Shown one piece after another: positions 35,570-43,592 of a DNA stretch of 64,000 bases (the first letter of the stretch is position 1; the number at the start of each line of letters is the position of its first letter). The stretch is from positions 25,279 through 89,278 of the forward strand of contig JAHDBH010000002.1 of the NCBI GenBank assembly GCA_020630495.1, given 5' to 3'. The stretch comes from Saprospiraceae bacterium. Its GTDB lineage: Bacteria; Bacteroidota; Bacteroidia; Chitinophagales; Saprospiraceae. The notes under the pieces were generated by a model. That model was not told where the DNA came from and ran no database searches. It was given only the letters and a program-made list of their open reading frames with translations. The translations under genes were made by a program, and so were the position numbers.

Positions 35570-35925
35570 AGTTGATCGTATCTATCAGTGATGAGAAGTG
35601 TATCGCCTGCGGTGAGATCTGCACGGCGATTGGGTTGATTGTACAGTTCTATCTGATCTCCGAGCTGGTACTTGTACTCCAGCTCATCCCATGGCAGATC
35701 AAAGGTCAGAGTGACTTCGTACGCACCGCCCTGCGATGCAGGCTTCATCTCGGTAGGCTTATTCCAGTCGAGAGGTGGTTCATTTCCTAGGATTTTTGGT
35801 CGTGCCGTACTGTCCACTTGAGTACTCACATCACAGACAAAAGTGATCGTAGTCTTCTGCGTATCCTGTACGCAGGCACCTCCGAGTAATAGTAGAGCAA
35901 ATAGGCAATAGTTTCTAAGCTTCAT
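35566..35925 (-). CDS. Lipoprotein with CBM20-like starch-binding fold
   Basis: A 119-residue lipoprotein (lipobox LLGGAC, Cys18). The mature part follows the starch-binding pattern: an ITFVCDVST-type strand, ILGNEPPLDWNKP with Trp54, a VTLTFDLPWDELEYKYQL strand pair and YNQPNRRADL, resembling the NR end of CBM20. It could present starch or maltodextrin to the amylase on the envelope, or be a related beta-sandwich; binding is inferred from the pattern and context. It overlaps both neighbours (11 bases with DoxX, four with the amylase), so the three genes form a tight operon. Confidence 0.72.
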   Translation of the reverse strand: MKLRNYCLFALLLLGGACVQDTQKTTITFVCDVSTQVDSTARPKILGNEPPLDWNKPTEMKPASQGGAYEVTLTFDLPWDELEYKYQLGDQIELYNQPNRRADLTAGDTLLITDRYDQL

Positions 35926-36433
35926 TTCTACGTACTACTTTATGGATCAAGTAATCAAGACTCCATCTACCACCGCCTAGCACAGCAGTGTATACAGCCA
36001 CCCACAGAAAACCCATGGCTGGCAACATAGCCCATGTGCCCTGTCCCCATTTCTGACAGAGTATAGCTACCGCCATAGTGATGATGATCAAGACCGCATG
36101 CCAGCGTGTAAGCAATCCTACTGCCAGCAATATGCCGCCTACTGCCTCAGCATATCCCGCCATCCAGGCAAAGAACTCTGGAAAAGCTGCAAATAACCCA
36201 CCGTACTCGGCTACATCCTGAGGAAACCAATAGATGATCTCAAAAAGATCTAGCTTCCTATGGTCTGGCGTCCAGGGCATACCAAATTTGCTTGCGCCAA
36301 ATTCCAGAGCGAGCAGCATACCCATGATAAACCGTGGTATGGTGAGCGTCAAGTCTATCAGCCAATTGGCAAGTGGGACTTTCGTCCAAATGTGGCTGGT
36401 GCGACCAAGTAGTATCGACAGTGTCCTTTTCAT
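35915..36433 (-). CDS. DoxX-family membrane protein
   Basis: A 172-residue integral membrane protein. It has four hydrophobic segments, at about 30-47, 83-105, 113-130 and 134-153, and the DoxX pattern of LLALEFGASKFGMPW in the first helix, GYAEAVGGILLAVGLLTRW in the second, and GTWAMLPAMGFLWVAVYTAVLG near the end. DoxX proteins are linked to terminal oxidases and redox balance, but the role here is unclear. It is the first gene of the operon with the starch-binding lipoprotein and the amylase, with a TATCTTT box directly before its ATG. Its link to starch use is only by position. Confidence 0.85.
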   Translation of the reverse strand: MKRTLSILLGRTSHIWTKVPLANWLIDLTLTIPRFIMGMLLALEFGASKFGMPWTPDHRKLDLFEIIYWFPQDVAEYGGLFAAFPEFFAWMAGYAEAVGGILLAVGLLTRWHAVLIIITMAVAILCQKWGQGTWAMLPAMGFLWVAVYTAVLGGGRWSLDYLIHKVVRRNEA

Positions 36434-36752
36434 TGGCTGAAAGATACGATGAGTACTTTTCTATTCTAGTGGATATGGACGATGATCCTAGTAAAGTAAC
36501 TATCACCTCTCTGATTTGCTCCATGTATCTATAGCAAAGTCAACTTATGGAGCCCTTAGTTATCCATCAAGTGAAGCTTAAGGCTTGAAAGAATATCCAT
36601 TTTCAATATAGCTGTAATCAGATGTTCTAGGATGGATCTCACCACAAGAGATCTCGCCAATGCTCAGAATATTGAAACAGGACTGACAACAAAAACCTTG
36701 ATAATCAGTTACATATAAGACCATCAGCGAATAGTACGACTAAACCAAACTC
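36434..36752. other. Divergent 319-base gap between doxX and the next gene
   Basis: It contains the -7-like box of doxX (36439-36446) and a short hairpin, GATCTC at 36635-36640 against GAGATC at 36648-36653. I see no ORF, terminator or repeat in the rest. Confidence 0.5.
36439..36446 (-). promoter_or_regulatory. Putative -7 box TATCTTTC of doxX
   Basis: Read on the minus strand this is TATCTTTC, ending five bases before the doxX ATG at 36433. It differs from TAnnTTTG in the last base and sits where a leaderless transcript would need it. Confidence 0.35.
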
Positions 36753-37112
36753 ATGAGCGAAAAAGAAAAATTCTTCGAAAAAGCCATCAACTGGGCTCAG
36801 ATCAGAGCTGGAGAGAATCTTCGTGCACAGCATGAGGGCTTTGATGCCCCAGTGACTTTCAGCAGTCAGAGTACAGAGAAAGAAATCACCCCAGACATCA
36901 GCTATACGGGCAAGAGAGGTGGAAAACACTACGTAGAAATTGCCGTCAAAGATGACAACACTTCTAGACTCGTCACTCGATGGAAACTCCTCAGTACCAT
37001 GGCAGACATGAAGAATGGCAGGCTGCATCTGCTCGCTCCGCGAGGACACAAAATGTTTACTACAAGATTGGTTGATTTGCATAATCTTGATGCCAACGTG
37101 GTTTCTATATAG
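36753..37112 (+). CDS. Small protein with a possible PD-(D/E)xK-like fold, hypothetical
   Basis: A 119-residue cytoplasmic protein without signal or membrane segment. The middle reads TPDISYTGKRGGKHYVEIAVK, with a PD-x-(x)n-E-x-x-x-K arrangement (Asp48, Glu62, Lys66); this resembles, but does not match, the E-x-K spacing of restriction-like nucleases. It is followed by a helix (RWKLLSTMADMKNGRLHLLAPRG) and a basic strand. I do not recognise the family, and similar small proteins are usually annotated as hypothetical. It precedes a MOSC gene by 54 bases on the same strand. Confidence 0.65.
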   Translation: MSEKEKFFEKAINWAQIRAGENLRAQHEGFDAPVTFSSQSTEKEITPDISYTGKRGGKHYVEIAVKDDNTSRLVTRWKLLSTMADMKNGRLHLLAPRGHKMFTTRLVDLHNLDANVVSI

Positions 37113-37166
37113 CGCTATGAGCTAGATACTCCTACATGTATAGAGCAATATCTCCGCATAGTTGAA

Positions 37167-37949
37167 ATGATCAAGGTCTCCAAGCTATATGTCTACCCTA
37201 TAAAGAGTTTACAGACTAGAGTAAGCGATCAGCTGTCACTAGGAAATAAAGGGCCTGTGGGTGATCGTGAATGGATGCTCATCGATACGGATCACAGAGC
37301 CGTCACACTGCGAGAAGAGCCGCGACTTGTAGATTTTAGCTGCCACCTTCGTCCTGATCAGATAGTACTGCAATACGGTAATGAAGAACTTATCATCGAT
37401 CACGCAGACGCTCAGCGTACTGACACAGAAGTAAAATTATTCTCTAAGCCATACACTGCTACAGCATACCACCAAGAGGCCAGCAGATGGATCGCCGAGC
37501 GCCTTGGTAGAGATGTAGCTCTCGTCAAAGCACCCGCTGATCGACCAGTTCGTACTCTGCCAAATTATCAAGTAAATTTTCCAGATTCCAGTCAGTACTT
37601 ACTAGTCTCCCAAGCGAGTCTGGACCTGCTGGCTAAAAAGACTGGTGTATCAATTTCAGCGCAGCGATTTAGGCCCAATATTGTAGTCAAAGGGGTCGAG
37701 GCGCACGGAGAAGATCTCTGGAAAGACATCACCATTGGTTCAGAACGATTCACTTCTCACAAGCTATGTGGCAGGTGCAAAGTCATCACTATAGATCCAT
37801 CATCAGGGGAAATGGATTTATCTATACTTTCTCAACTGGCATCATATAGAAAGATCGATGGCAAGATTTGCTTGGGTGCATACTTCCTTCGGACCACCAC
37901 AGGTAGCTCTTATCTCTCGGTAGGTGACAGTGTCGGGGTCATGGCATAG
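37167..37949 (+). CDS. MOSC-domain protein (YcbX-like)
   Basis: A 260-residue protein made of the MOSC N-terminal beta-barrel (MIKVSKLYVYPIKSLQTRVS, residues 1-100) followed by the MOSC domain (about 115-260) with the conserved cysteine segment LCGRCKVITIDPSSGEMD. In YcbX and mARC proteins this cysteine coordinates molybdenum cofactor, and the enzymes reduce N-hydroxylated compounds. The usual ferredoxin domain of YcbX is missing, so electrons must come from a partner. It is convergent with the O-methyltransferase gene, with 16 bases between the stops. Confidence 0.9.
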   Translation: MIKVSKLYVYPIKSLQTRVSDQLSLGNKGPVGDREWMLIDTDHRAVTLREEPRLVDFSCHLRPDQIVLQYGNEELIIDHADAQRTDTEVKLFSKPYTATAYHQEASRWIAERLGRDVALVKAPADRPVRTLPNYQVNFPDSSQYLLVSQASLDLLAKKTGVSISAQRFRPNIVVKGVEAHGEDLWKDITIGSERFTSHKLCGRCKVITIDPSSGEMDLSILSQLASYRKIDGKICLGAYFLRTTTGSSYLSVGDSVGVMA

Positions 37950-37965
37950 GTGGATATCTTGACTT

Positions 37966-38607
37966 TTATTTTTTAGTGATTAGACTAAGGCCGTCTCTCA
38001 GGGGTAGCAAAAGCACCTCTACTCGCGGATCGGCGAATATGTGCTGATTAAAGGCATGCAGTGCCGCTGTATCAGCATCTCTATTTCTCCTTGCGACTTT
38101 ACCACTCCAGAGCGTATTATCTGCTAGCAAGAGCGCGCCAGCTGTCATCTTTGGGAGGAGCATCTCATACATCTCGGCGTAGGAAGATTTGTGCCCATCC
38201 ATAAATACAAAATCATACAATTCCGTACGAGATGGAATATCCACGAGGGCATCAGCATGTCTCAGTTCTACCCGGGCGCTCAGATCTGCTCTGTCTACAT
38301 ACTCACGAGCTATCTCTAAGACTTCAGGGTTGACCTCATAGCTTATCATGGAAGCGCCAGTAGGGAGAGCCCGTGCCATATGTATGGTGGCATATCCTGT
38401 AAATGTTCCGATCTCTAAGCAGCTGGACGGTTGACGAAGGCTAACAAGAAATTCTAAAAATCGCGCCTGTACAGCCCCGCTCATCATCTGTGGCGCAAGG
38501 GTCTTAAGAGCAGTCGTGCGTTCTAGTGAGGTAATGAGGTCATTGCCGCCATTACTCAAGCTTTCGCAGTACTGGATGACGGCGTTGTACTCATTGCTAT
38601 GATACAT
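37966..38607 (-). CDS. Class I O-methyltransferase
   Basis: A 213-residue AdoMet-dependent methyltransferase of the catechol/caffeoyl-CoA type (Methyltransf_24 or _3). It carries motif I CLEIGTFTGYATIHMARALP, a glutamate-loop segment MISYEVNPE, the acidic motif RHADAL and the divalent-metal motif VFMDGHKSSYAEMYE / LLLADNTLW, which binds catechol-like substrates with Mg2+. The natural substrate is not known. The start follows the stop of the DUF2007-like gene by 12 bases, so the two are likely co-transcribed. Confidence 0.9.
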   Translation of the reverse strand: MYHSNEYNAVIQYCESLSNGGNDLITSLERTTALKTLAPQMMSGAVQARFLEFLVSLRQPSSCLEIGTFTGYATIHMARALPTGASMISYEVNPEVLEIAREYVDRADLSARVELRHADALVDIPSRTELYDFVFMDGHKSSYAEMYEMLLPKMTAGALLLADNTLWSGKVARRNRDADTAALHAFNQHIFADPRVEVLLLPLRDGLSLITKK

Positions 38608-38619
38608 GGAGGCAGACCT

Positions 38620-38835
38620 TTATTTCTCCTCCATCTCTGAGAGAATCTCATGTGCTCGCTCCATGTCGGCCTCAGCTACAAGGATTCTGTGCCCAAAGTT
38701 TTGATCACCCACCATCATGTAGACACTATCCGAAGATGTCATATGCGGAATCTGGGCGTCGGTCAGTAGTTTCTTGGCCACTGTGAGTTGCACTTGTGAA
38801 GGATAATTCCTAATGATCTTGAAAGAAGTGTCCAT
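38620..38835 (-). CDS. DUF2007-like small protein
   Basis: A 71-residue protein from the ATG at 38835 (MDTSFKIIRNYP); the open frame reaches 38931, but DUF2007 proteins start near this methionine and the extra 32 residues look unrelated. It has a VAKKLLTDAQIPHM helix and a QNFGHRILVAEADMERAHEIL segment: alpha-beta units like the ACT-like DUF2007 family, proposed to be signal-transducing. The function is not known. It is followed by the O-methyltransferase gene in the same transcript. Confidence 0.7.
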   Translation of the reverse strand: MDTSFKIIRNYPSQVQLTVAKKLLTDAQIPHMTSSDSVYMMVGDQNFGHRILVAEADMERAHEILSEMEEK

Positions 38836-38968
38836 ATATCTGAGCATTTTGTTAAAAAATGGCACAGGAGCCAACGTTCCTGTATCTATACAGAGTCTAA
38901 CCTGATAAACCAACGAATCGTTCGCGATCATGCAAGCATCATTTTTTCACCCTTTCATCTATTAAGCC

Positions 38969-39766
38969 ATGAAAAAACTCATCTACACTGCCTTGATTTT
39001 GTCTCTTTGTTTCATTTCGGCTCACGCACAAGTGAGCAGCACTGGCTGGGGCATAAAGAAAATAGGTATCCTCGTAGGCCAGGACTCTGATCAGATAAGA
39101 GGCTTAGGTCACGCCCAGCTACTTTCACAAGCGGATGGAACACTACCCTTTGATCCTGCGGCTCTTGACTTTGAAGAGCAAGATCTCACGAGTATGGTCT
39201 GCGAAAATCCGAATATCAAGTTTGAGCTTACCCTCAATACTCCTCTGCCCAATACGGAGCTCAGACTCGCCGCTGTAGGAATCTTTAATCGTATAGAATC
39301 AGTCAACTATCGCACACCATATACCATGATCACAGGGCAAGGCAATAATAGGAGCCTCTTCATCAACGCAAGAGGAAACGAAATTGCCCTAGATGGTGCT
39401 CTCATGAAATATCTACAACTAGGCAATAGCGTAAGACTATACGGTGGTGCAGGCCTACAGGTAGGAAGAGGATTTGGTACAGAGATGTACTATTCTGCTC
39501 GCAATATCAATCCCATCATGAATCCCGAGACTGATGAGGTCATCGATTATGAGCGTGAATCCTTCTACGGATATGTGGATGCACACGAAGGCACACACCT
39601 GCGTGGATATCTGCAGGGCGGCGTAGGCGTCACTATTCTCAGACGGGTAGAGCTCACTGTGGACTACCGTGGTGGACTAGGTCATAGATGGGTAGGACAA
39701 GCTGACCTGAGCAAAGGCACTACTAATCAGAGTATCAGCGTCGGAACCAAATGGGTCCTTCGATAA
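38969..39766 (+). CDS. Outer-membrane beta-barrel protein, hypothetical
   Basis: A 265-residue exported protein (signal peptide MKKLIYTALILSLCFISAHA, cleaved before Gln). The mature part has alternating polar and hydrophobic strands, and it ends with an aromatic- and Gly-rich strand pair (VELTVDYRGGLGHRW, SISVGTKWVLR), typical of outer-membrane porin-like barrels in Bacteroidota. No family can be assigned. It is a single gene with a strong terminator ~55 bases downstream. Confidence 0.75.
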   Translation: MKKLIYTALILSLCFISAHAQVSSTGWGIKKIGILVGQDSDQIRGLGHAQLLSQADGTLPFDPAALDFEEQDLTSMVCENPNIKFELTLNTPLPNTELRLAAVGIFNRIESVNYRTPYTMITGQGNNRSLFINARGNEIALDGALMKYLQLGNSVRLYGGAGLQVGRGFGTEMYYSARNINPIMNPETDEVIDYERESFYGYVDAHEGTHLRGYLQGGVGVTILRRVELTVDYRGGLGHRWVGQADLSKGTTNQSISVGTKWVLR

Positions 39767-39820
39767 TACAACCCCCTCTCAAAAAAACCTAAATCACGGA
39801 GACTAAAAATCTCAACACTG

Positions 39821-39856
39821 AAAGCTTGCCTACTTCCCCATAGGCAAGCTTTTTTT
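39821..39856 (+). terminator. Terminator after the beta-barrel gene
   Basis: AAAGCTTGCCTA (39821-39832) and TAGGCAAGCTTT (39841-39852) form a perfect 12-bp stem with an eight-base loop, followed by further T to 39856. It starts 55 bases after the stop. Confidence 0.92.
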
Positions 39857-39993
39857 ATGGTCATTTCGTATCTGGGTATTAATTCGCGGTGCTCGGCTGG
39901 TATGATATCAATACCTGCGGCAATCAGTTGCTGTGCGCTAAGTACGAAGCTCATTCGCCCATCCCAGTCGTAGTCACTTAAGGAGCTCTATCT

Positions 39994-40001
39994 TATCTTT
40001 A
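39994..40001 (+). promoter_or_regulatory. Putative -7 box TATCTTTA of the TerB-like gene
   Basis: TATCTTTA ends four bases before the ATG at 40006, the same geometry as at 970-977. It lacks a clear -33 TTTG. Confidence 0.35.
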
Positions 40002-40005
40002 TAGC

Positions 40006-40407
40006 ATGCATGATCAGATTCACTTGAGCGCTGATGATAAGCGCCATCTGCTACAGATGATGATCAGCCTGATCAAGGCTGATCAGCTAGAACATCCTCA
40101 CGAGTGGCAATATATCAGAGAAATATCACAGCAACTTGACTATCATCAAACAGAGACCACCACTTCAGAGCTGACTGTCCCCAAGGACGAGCCCAGCCGA
40201 ATGGCTTGCTTTTATTACTTACTGTTTCTATCTAAGATAGATGGGAATGTATCCACAGCAGAAGAAAATAAGCTTTATGAGCACGCTCTCAAGTTGGGCT
40301 TGAATGAGCTGATGGCGCGTGACTTTGTAGATCTTCTGCGAGATCACCAAGGCAGACCAGTACCCCCTCAGAAAATGATTGCCGTGATACGCAGATACAT
40401 GAGCTAG
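40006..40407 (+). CDS. TerB-like helical protein
   Basis: A 133-residue all-helical protein. The segments KIDGNVSTAEENKLYEHALKLGL and a preceding helix with aromatic residues (ACFYYLLFLSKI) follow the TerB/DjlA pattern of acidic turns (D-G-x-x-x-x-E-E). TerB-type domains bind metal or take part in envelope stress, but the role here is unknown. No membrane segment or signal. It is a single gene, with a promoter-like TATCTTTA box directly ahead. Confidence 0.65.
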   Translation: MHDQIHLSADDKRHLLQMMISLIKADQLEHPHEWQYIREISQQLDYHQTETTTSELTVPKDEPSRMACFYYLLFLSKIDGNVSTAEENKLYEHALKLGLNELMARDFVDLLRDHQGRPVPPQKMIAVIRRYMS

Positions 40408-40543
40408 GGCATCCAGTAAGTAGCCACTTGCGCTTGCTCACCTCACTACATCTATATGAGAAATTGACAGCTTATCCGAGCAAAAATTACCCCTCATCTA
40501 AACCTTGATGTATTTCTGCTGTGTACAGTTAGTCTATGCAGCA

Positions 40544-40564
40544 CATCTTTGCAAGACATTGCAA
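40544..40564 (+). promoter_or_regulatory. Possible serA promoter with overlapping TTGCAA inverted repeats
   Basis: CATCTTTG (40544-40551) is one mismatch from TAnnTTTG. Two TTGCAA palindromes at 40549-40554 and 40559-40564, four bases apart, cover its 3' end, as an operator would. It is 43 bases before the serA ATG. Confidence 0.35.
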
Positions 40565-40594
40565 CCAATAAATGAAATAAATTAAAGCAACACC

Positions 40595-41542
40595 ATGGCT
40601 CGAATCCTCGCCAACGATGGCATACACCCTAGCGGAAAACTAAAACTCGAAGCAGCAGGACATACAGTCCAGACAGATCATATCCCTATGGACAGCATCA
40701 GTGATCATCTCAATGAGTGGGATGCCATCATAGTTCGCTCAGCCACCAAAGTCCGAAAAGAGCACTTTGATCTGGCGCCCAATCTCAAGATGGTGGTTCG
40801 CGCTGGAGTAGGTATGGACAATATAGATGTAGAATATGGTCGCACTCTGGGCGTACACGTCACTAATACTCCAGAAGCAAGCAGTAGATCAGTAGCCGAG
40901 CTAGCCATGGCACATCTTCTGAGTCTTTCGAGAGGACTTCATCAATCACACTTGCATATGCCTACAAGTGGCGCGGTAGATTTCAAGAAATTAAAGAAAG
41001 CTTATTCGTCAGGATTTGAGCTAGAAGGCAAGACGATAGGTATCATCGGATTTGGTCGTATAGGGCAAGAACTAGCTAGGATATGTCTCGCGATGGGTAT
41101 GAATGTGCTCGCTTACGATCTCATGAAACAACCAAGAAATATAGCTATACCCACTGAGGCTGAAGGTAATCCTGTCATTCAGATACCCATCTTTGAAATG
41201 GATCAGTTATTGGCAGAATCCGATATCATCAGTGTACATGTCCCATCCGTGGGAAAAGCACTTCTAGGTGCTGACGAAATAGCGCAGATGAAACCTGGCG
41301 TGGTCCTCATCAATACCGCAAGGGGCGGTGTCATAGACGAATCTGCTCTACTCTCTGCTCTAGCGTCTGGTCACGTACGCGCTGCGGGACTAGATGTCTA
41401 TGACAATGAGCCTACTCCCAGTCAGGCCATACTATCGCATCCTGATATATCCCTCACACCACACATCGGTGCCAGCACTGCCGAAGCTCAAGAAAAAATA
41501 GCTCTACTAGCAGCTGATAAAATCATAGCGCACTTCAGCTGA
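40595..41542 (+). CDS. serA: D-3-phosphoglycerate dehydrogenase-like 2-hydroxyacid dehydrogenase
   Basis: A 315-residue short-form dehydrogenase that would oxidise 3-phosphoglycerate to start serine synthesis. It has substrate-domain segment VVRAGVGMDNID, NAD loop GIIGFGRIGQ, catalytic NTARGGV (Arg), DVYDNEP (Glu) and PHIGAST (His). There is no ACT domain, so no feedback by serine through that module. Length and motifs also fit other 2-hydroxyacid dehydrogenases, so the exact substrate is inferred; no serC or serB is in the window. Its upstream region carries a promoter-like box with paired TTGCAA palindromes. Confidence 0.85.
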   Translation: MARILANDGIHPSGKLKLEAAGHTVQTDHIPMDSISDHLNEWDAIIVRSATKVRKEHFDLAPNLKMVVRAGVGMDNIDVEYGRTLGVHVTNTPEASSRSVAELAMAHLLSLSRGLHQSHLHMPTSGAVDFKKLKKAYSSGFELEGKTIGIIGFGRIGQELARICLAMGMNVLAYDLMKQPRNIAIPTEAEGNPVIQIPIFEMDQLLAESDIISVHVPSVGKALLGADEIAQMKPGVVLINTARGGVIDESALLSALASGHVRAAGLDVYDNEPTPSQAILSHPDISLTPHIGASTAEAQEKIALLAADKIIAHFS

Positions 41543-41569
41543 CCGATAGATCAGAAACGAGAAAATAAT

Positions 41570-41601
41570 AAGCCCTAGATCGCAGTGCTATCTAGGGCTT
41601 T
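41570..41601. terminator. Bidirectional hairpin between convergent genes
   Basis: AAGCCCTAGAT (41570-41580) and ATCTAGGGCTT (41590-41600) form a perfect 11-bp stem around nine bases. The T tracts on both sides are short, but its position between serA (+) and the membrane protein gene (-) fits a shared terminator. Confidence 0.75.
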
Positions 41602-41619
41602 ACTCATAGTAGCACAGCT

Positions 41620-42006
41620 TTATGACTCAGTCGTGGCAATCTGAGGAAGAGTAGAACGACGTGCGTGTCTACGACCGCGCAACATCGCAAACAGTATGAA
41701 AAACAATGTAATGCCGAGATAAATGCTAAATCCGCCTAGTTTATTACTGAGCACTTCAAAGACATCTTGCAATGCCTTGACTCGATAAGACGAAATAGTC
41801 ATTATTAAAAACGCAAAGCCAACATTGAGTAAATAAAATCCAATGCGAAATAATCGATTGGTCGCATGAGCTGCCTCGGCATCTCCACGAAAAATCTCAA
41901 GCATAAATACTCTGCCATTCTGAAAAAGCACCTTCGCTACATAAAATGTAAGCACGATGGTCAGCGGAATATAAATGGCGTAAGCGATGGTAACAAAATC
42001 TGTCAT
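41620..42006 (-). CDS. Membrane protein of the GbsR-linked cluster (paralogue 1)
   Basis: A 128-residue protein with three to four hydrophobic segments (about 7-25, 55-75 and 91-108) and a basic tail. The segment VFMLEIFRGDAEAAHATNRLFRIGFYLLNVGFAFL is related to YLRHLLDDPVAVSVINRALLMGYYLINLGA of the upstream protein, so the two arose by duplication. I do not recognise a named family; small proteins like these commonly accompany a GbsR/MarR-type regulator in Bacteroidota. It is the last gene of the four-gene unit, 11 bases after its paralogue. Confidence 0.75.
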   Translation of the reverse strand: MTDFVTIAYAIYIPLTIVLTFYVAKVLFQNGRVFMLEIFRGDAEAAHATNRLFRIGFYLLNVGFAFLIMTISSYRVKALQDVFEVLSNKLGGFSIYLGITLFFILFAMLRGRRHARRSTLPQIATTES

Positions 42007-42017
42007 GATAGCTAAAT

Positions 42018-42374
42018 TTATAGATGAGAAGAAATGGATTGTCGCTGTCGCTGGCTATACCCTATCAGTATAGCTAAGTTGCAGAAGTGCATCACGCCTA
42101 GTAGCAATATGACTCCACCACATCTCACCGCGAGAAGATCTATCATCTCATGCAGCGTGAGCGATGAGGGCCAGGCCATAATCGATAGGGATATGGCACC
42201 GAGATTGATTAAGTAATATCCCATGAGGAGCGCCCTATTAATTACAGAGACGGCAACAGGATCATCCAATAAATGGCGTAGATACACCGCTCCGTGATCA
42301 TAGCAGAGATAGCCTACATAGAGTGTGATAATTCCACTGATAAGAAAGTAAATGATATATGAAAGTAGTATCAT
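42018..42374 (-). CDS. Membrane protein of the GbsR-linked cluster (paralogue 2)
   Basis: A 118-residue protein with hydrophobic segments at about 3-24, 49-70 and 84-106. The N-terminal half and the central SVINRALLMGYYLINLG segment match the downstream paralogue at the same spacing. The function is unknown. It lies between the paralogue (11 bases) and a third membrane gene (30 bases). Confidence 0.75.
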   Translation of the reverse strand: MILLSYIIYFLISGIITLYVGYLCYDHGAVYLRHLLDDPVAVSVINRALLMGYYLINLGAISLSIMAWPSSLTLHEMIDLLAVRCGGVILLLGVMHFCNLAILIGYSQRQRQSISSHL

Positions 42375-42404
42375 GGTGTAATGCCAACTTGGAAATTTAA
42401 ATGT

Positions 42405-42884
42405 TTATACTGGACCAGTTATAAGCATATCCTCATGGACAGTGAAGTAGAGATCACGCCATTTATGGAGTAAATAATAATAGTACGTTCCAAAGAGCAA
42501 GCTGAGTGGAATAGCCACAAATGAGGCGACTACGCACCATGATATCCATGATTGCAACATGTCAATTATTGATACTGAGTCATCTGATACTAGGTAATCA
42601 GTAAGAGTCGTCATGATAATCCACAATAAGCCTAGTAAGAGCGCGAGACCGTATGAGCAGCCGATGATACGCCACCAGAGAAACCGTGGCCTGTCAAGAC
42701 TATGACGCAGCAGGGTGGTATGACACAAGATGGATAGAGTGAAAAAAACAAGATGCATAGCCAATCCAGGTAGGTCAAAGATGTGATAATTCTGGCCTAG
42801 CATCACGGCCACCACACTTACGCCTATGAGACTCATCATTGTCCCTGCGATCAGTCCTCGATTTATGTAAACTCGCCGCTTCAT
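42405..42884 (-). CDS. Membrane protein of the GbsR-linked cluster
   Basis: A 159-residue protein with four hydrophobic segments (about 12-30, 37-57, 72-92 and 113-134) and polar ends. It is not obviously related to the two shorter membrane proteins downstream. It starts 32 bases after the regulator gene and 30 before the next one, so it belongs to the same unit. No enzymatic motif is visible. Confidence 0.7.
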   Translation of the reverse strand: MKRRVYINRGLIAGTMMSLIGVSVVAVMLGQNYHIFDLPGLAMHLVFFTLSILCHTTLLRHSLDRPRFLWWRIIGCSYGLALLLGLLWIIMTTLTDYLVSDDSVSIIDMLQSWISWCVVASFVAIPLSLLFGTYYYYLLHKWRDLYFTVHEDMLITGPV

Positions 42885-42916
42885 CGGATAGATAATTTAA
42901 TAGTCAAGAAATACAA

Positions 42917-43417
42917 TTACTTGAGCAGCTTGCTGAGGGTTCGCGTGAGCCATCCTTTCTCGCCCTGTATATATCGGCGGAGAAACTGATCGCCAAGCAT
43001 GGCGAAATCGTATATGCCACCCAGAGTTTTCTTTAGTTCTTTAGCCTCAGCAGTACGGCCCTCTACCTTGCGGAGAGATTTCAATTGCTCTATGATCGGC
43101 TCAAGCTCACGCTTCCTGCGCTCTCGAGCAATCTTGGGAGCAAAAGAGTGGACATCCTTATCAGCCTCATAGTGATCCATCCGCTCACCAGCTATACTTA
43201 CTTTGCGCACCAGTCCCCAGTCCACGAGTGCCCTTACATTCATATTGGCATTTCCTCGGCTGATCTGTAGATCGCTCATGATGTCATCTGTAGTCTTGGG
43301 CTCTGCACTGCTCAGCAGATAGGCGTGTATGCTGGCCATCGTCTTACTTACACCCCAGCTGGATGCCAGGCTACCCCATACTTGGATAAATTCCTCTCGT
43401 GTCTCGTCGTAGTTCAT
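42917..43417 (-). CDS. GbsR/MarR-family transcriptional regulator
   Basis: A 166-residue winged-helix regulator. The DNA-binding core is PKTTDDIMSDLQISRGNANMNVRALVDWGLVRKV, where the recognition helix (SRGNANMNVRALVDWG) is the GbsR signature, followed by a wing (ERMDHYEAD) and a helical C-terminus that should dimerise. GbsR proteins sense choline or envelope signals in other bacteria; here the ligand is unknown. It is the first gene of a four-gene unit and likely controls the three membrane proteins and itself. A TTTCAA-N6-TTGAAA repeat lies upstream. Confidence 0.88.
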   Translation of the reverse strand: MNYDETREEFIQVWGSLASSWGVSKTMASIHAYLLSSAEPKTTDDIMSDLQISRGNANMNVRALVDWGLVRKVSIAGERMDHYEADKDVHSFAPKIARERRKRELEPIIEQLKSLRKVEGRTAEAKELKKTLGGIYDFAMLGDQFLRRYIQGEKGWLTRTLSKLLK

Positions 43418-43476
43418 AGTGATCGATGATGATTATACACGCTGAACGCTTAGTCACCTCACAAGGTTTCCAGTAT

Positions 43477-43494
43477 TTTCAAAAATTATTGAAA
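43477..43494 (-). promoter_or_regulatory. Possible operator TTTCAA-N6-TTGAAA
   Basis: An inverted repeat (43477-43482 and 43489-43494) in an AT-rich stretch 60 bases upstream of the GbsR gene, of a size expected for a MarR-type dimer. It is the best operator candidate, but its use is unproven. Confidence 0.3.
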
Positions 43495-43592
43495 TTATTG
43501 ATTTTACGATCCCTACTTCTGGTGGTGTACACCTGCTTGCCATCCCGCAGTCCCGCGACTTTAGCTGAGGCTTGGCTTAAATAATGCTTGAT

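Noticed and set aside
36640..36660. Possible terminator in the doxX gap
   Set aside because: Only a six-base stem and no T tract.
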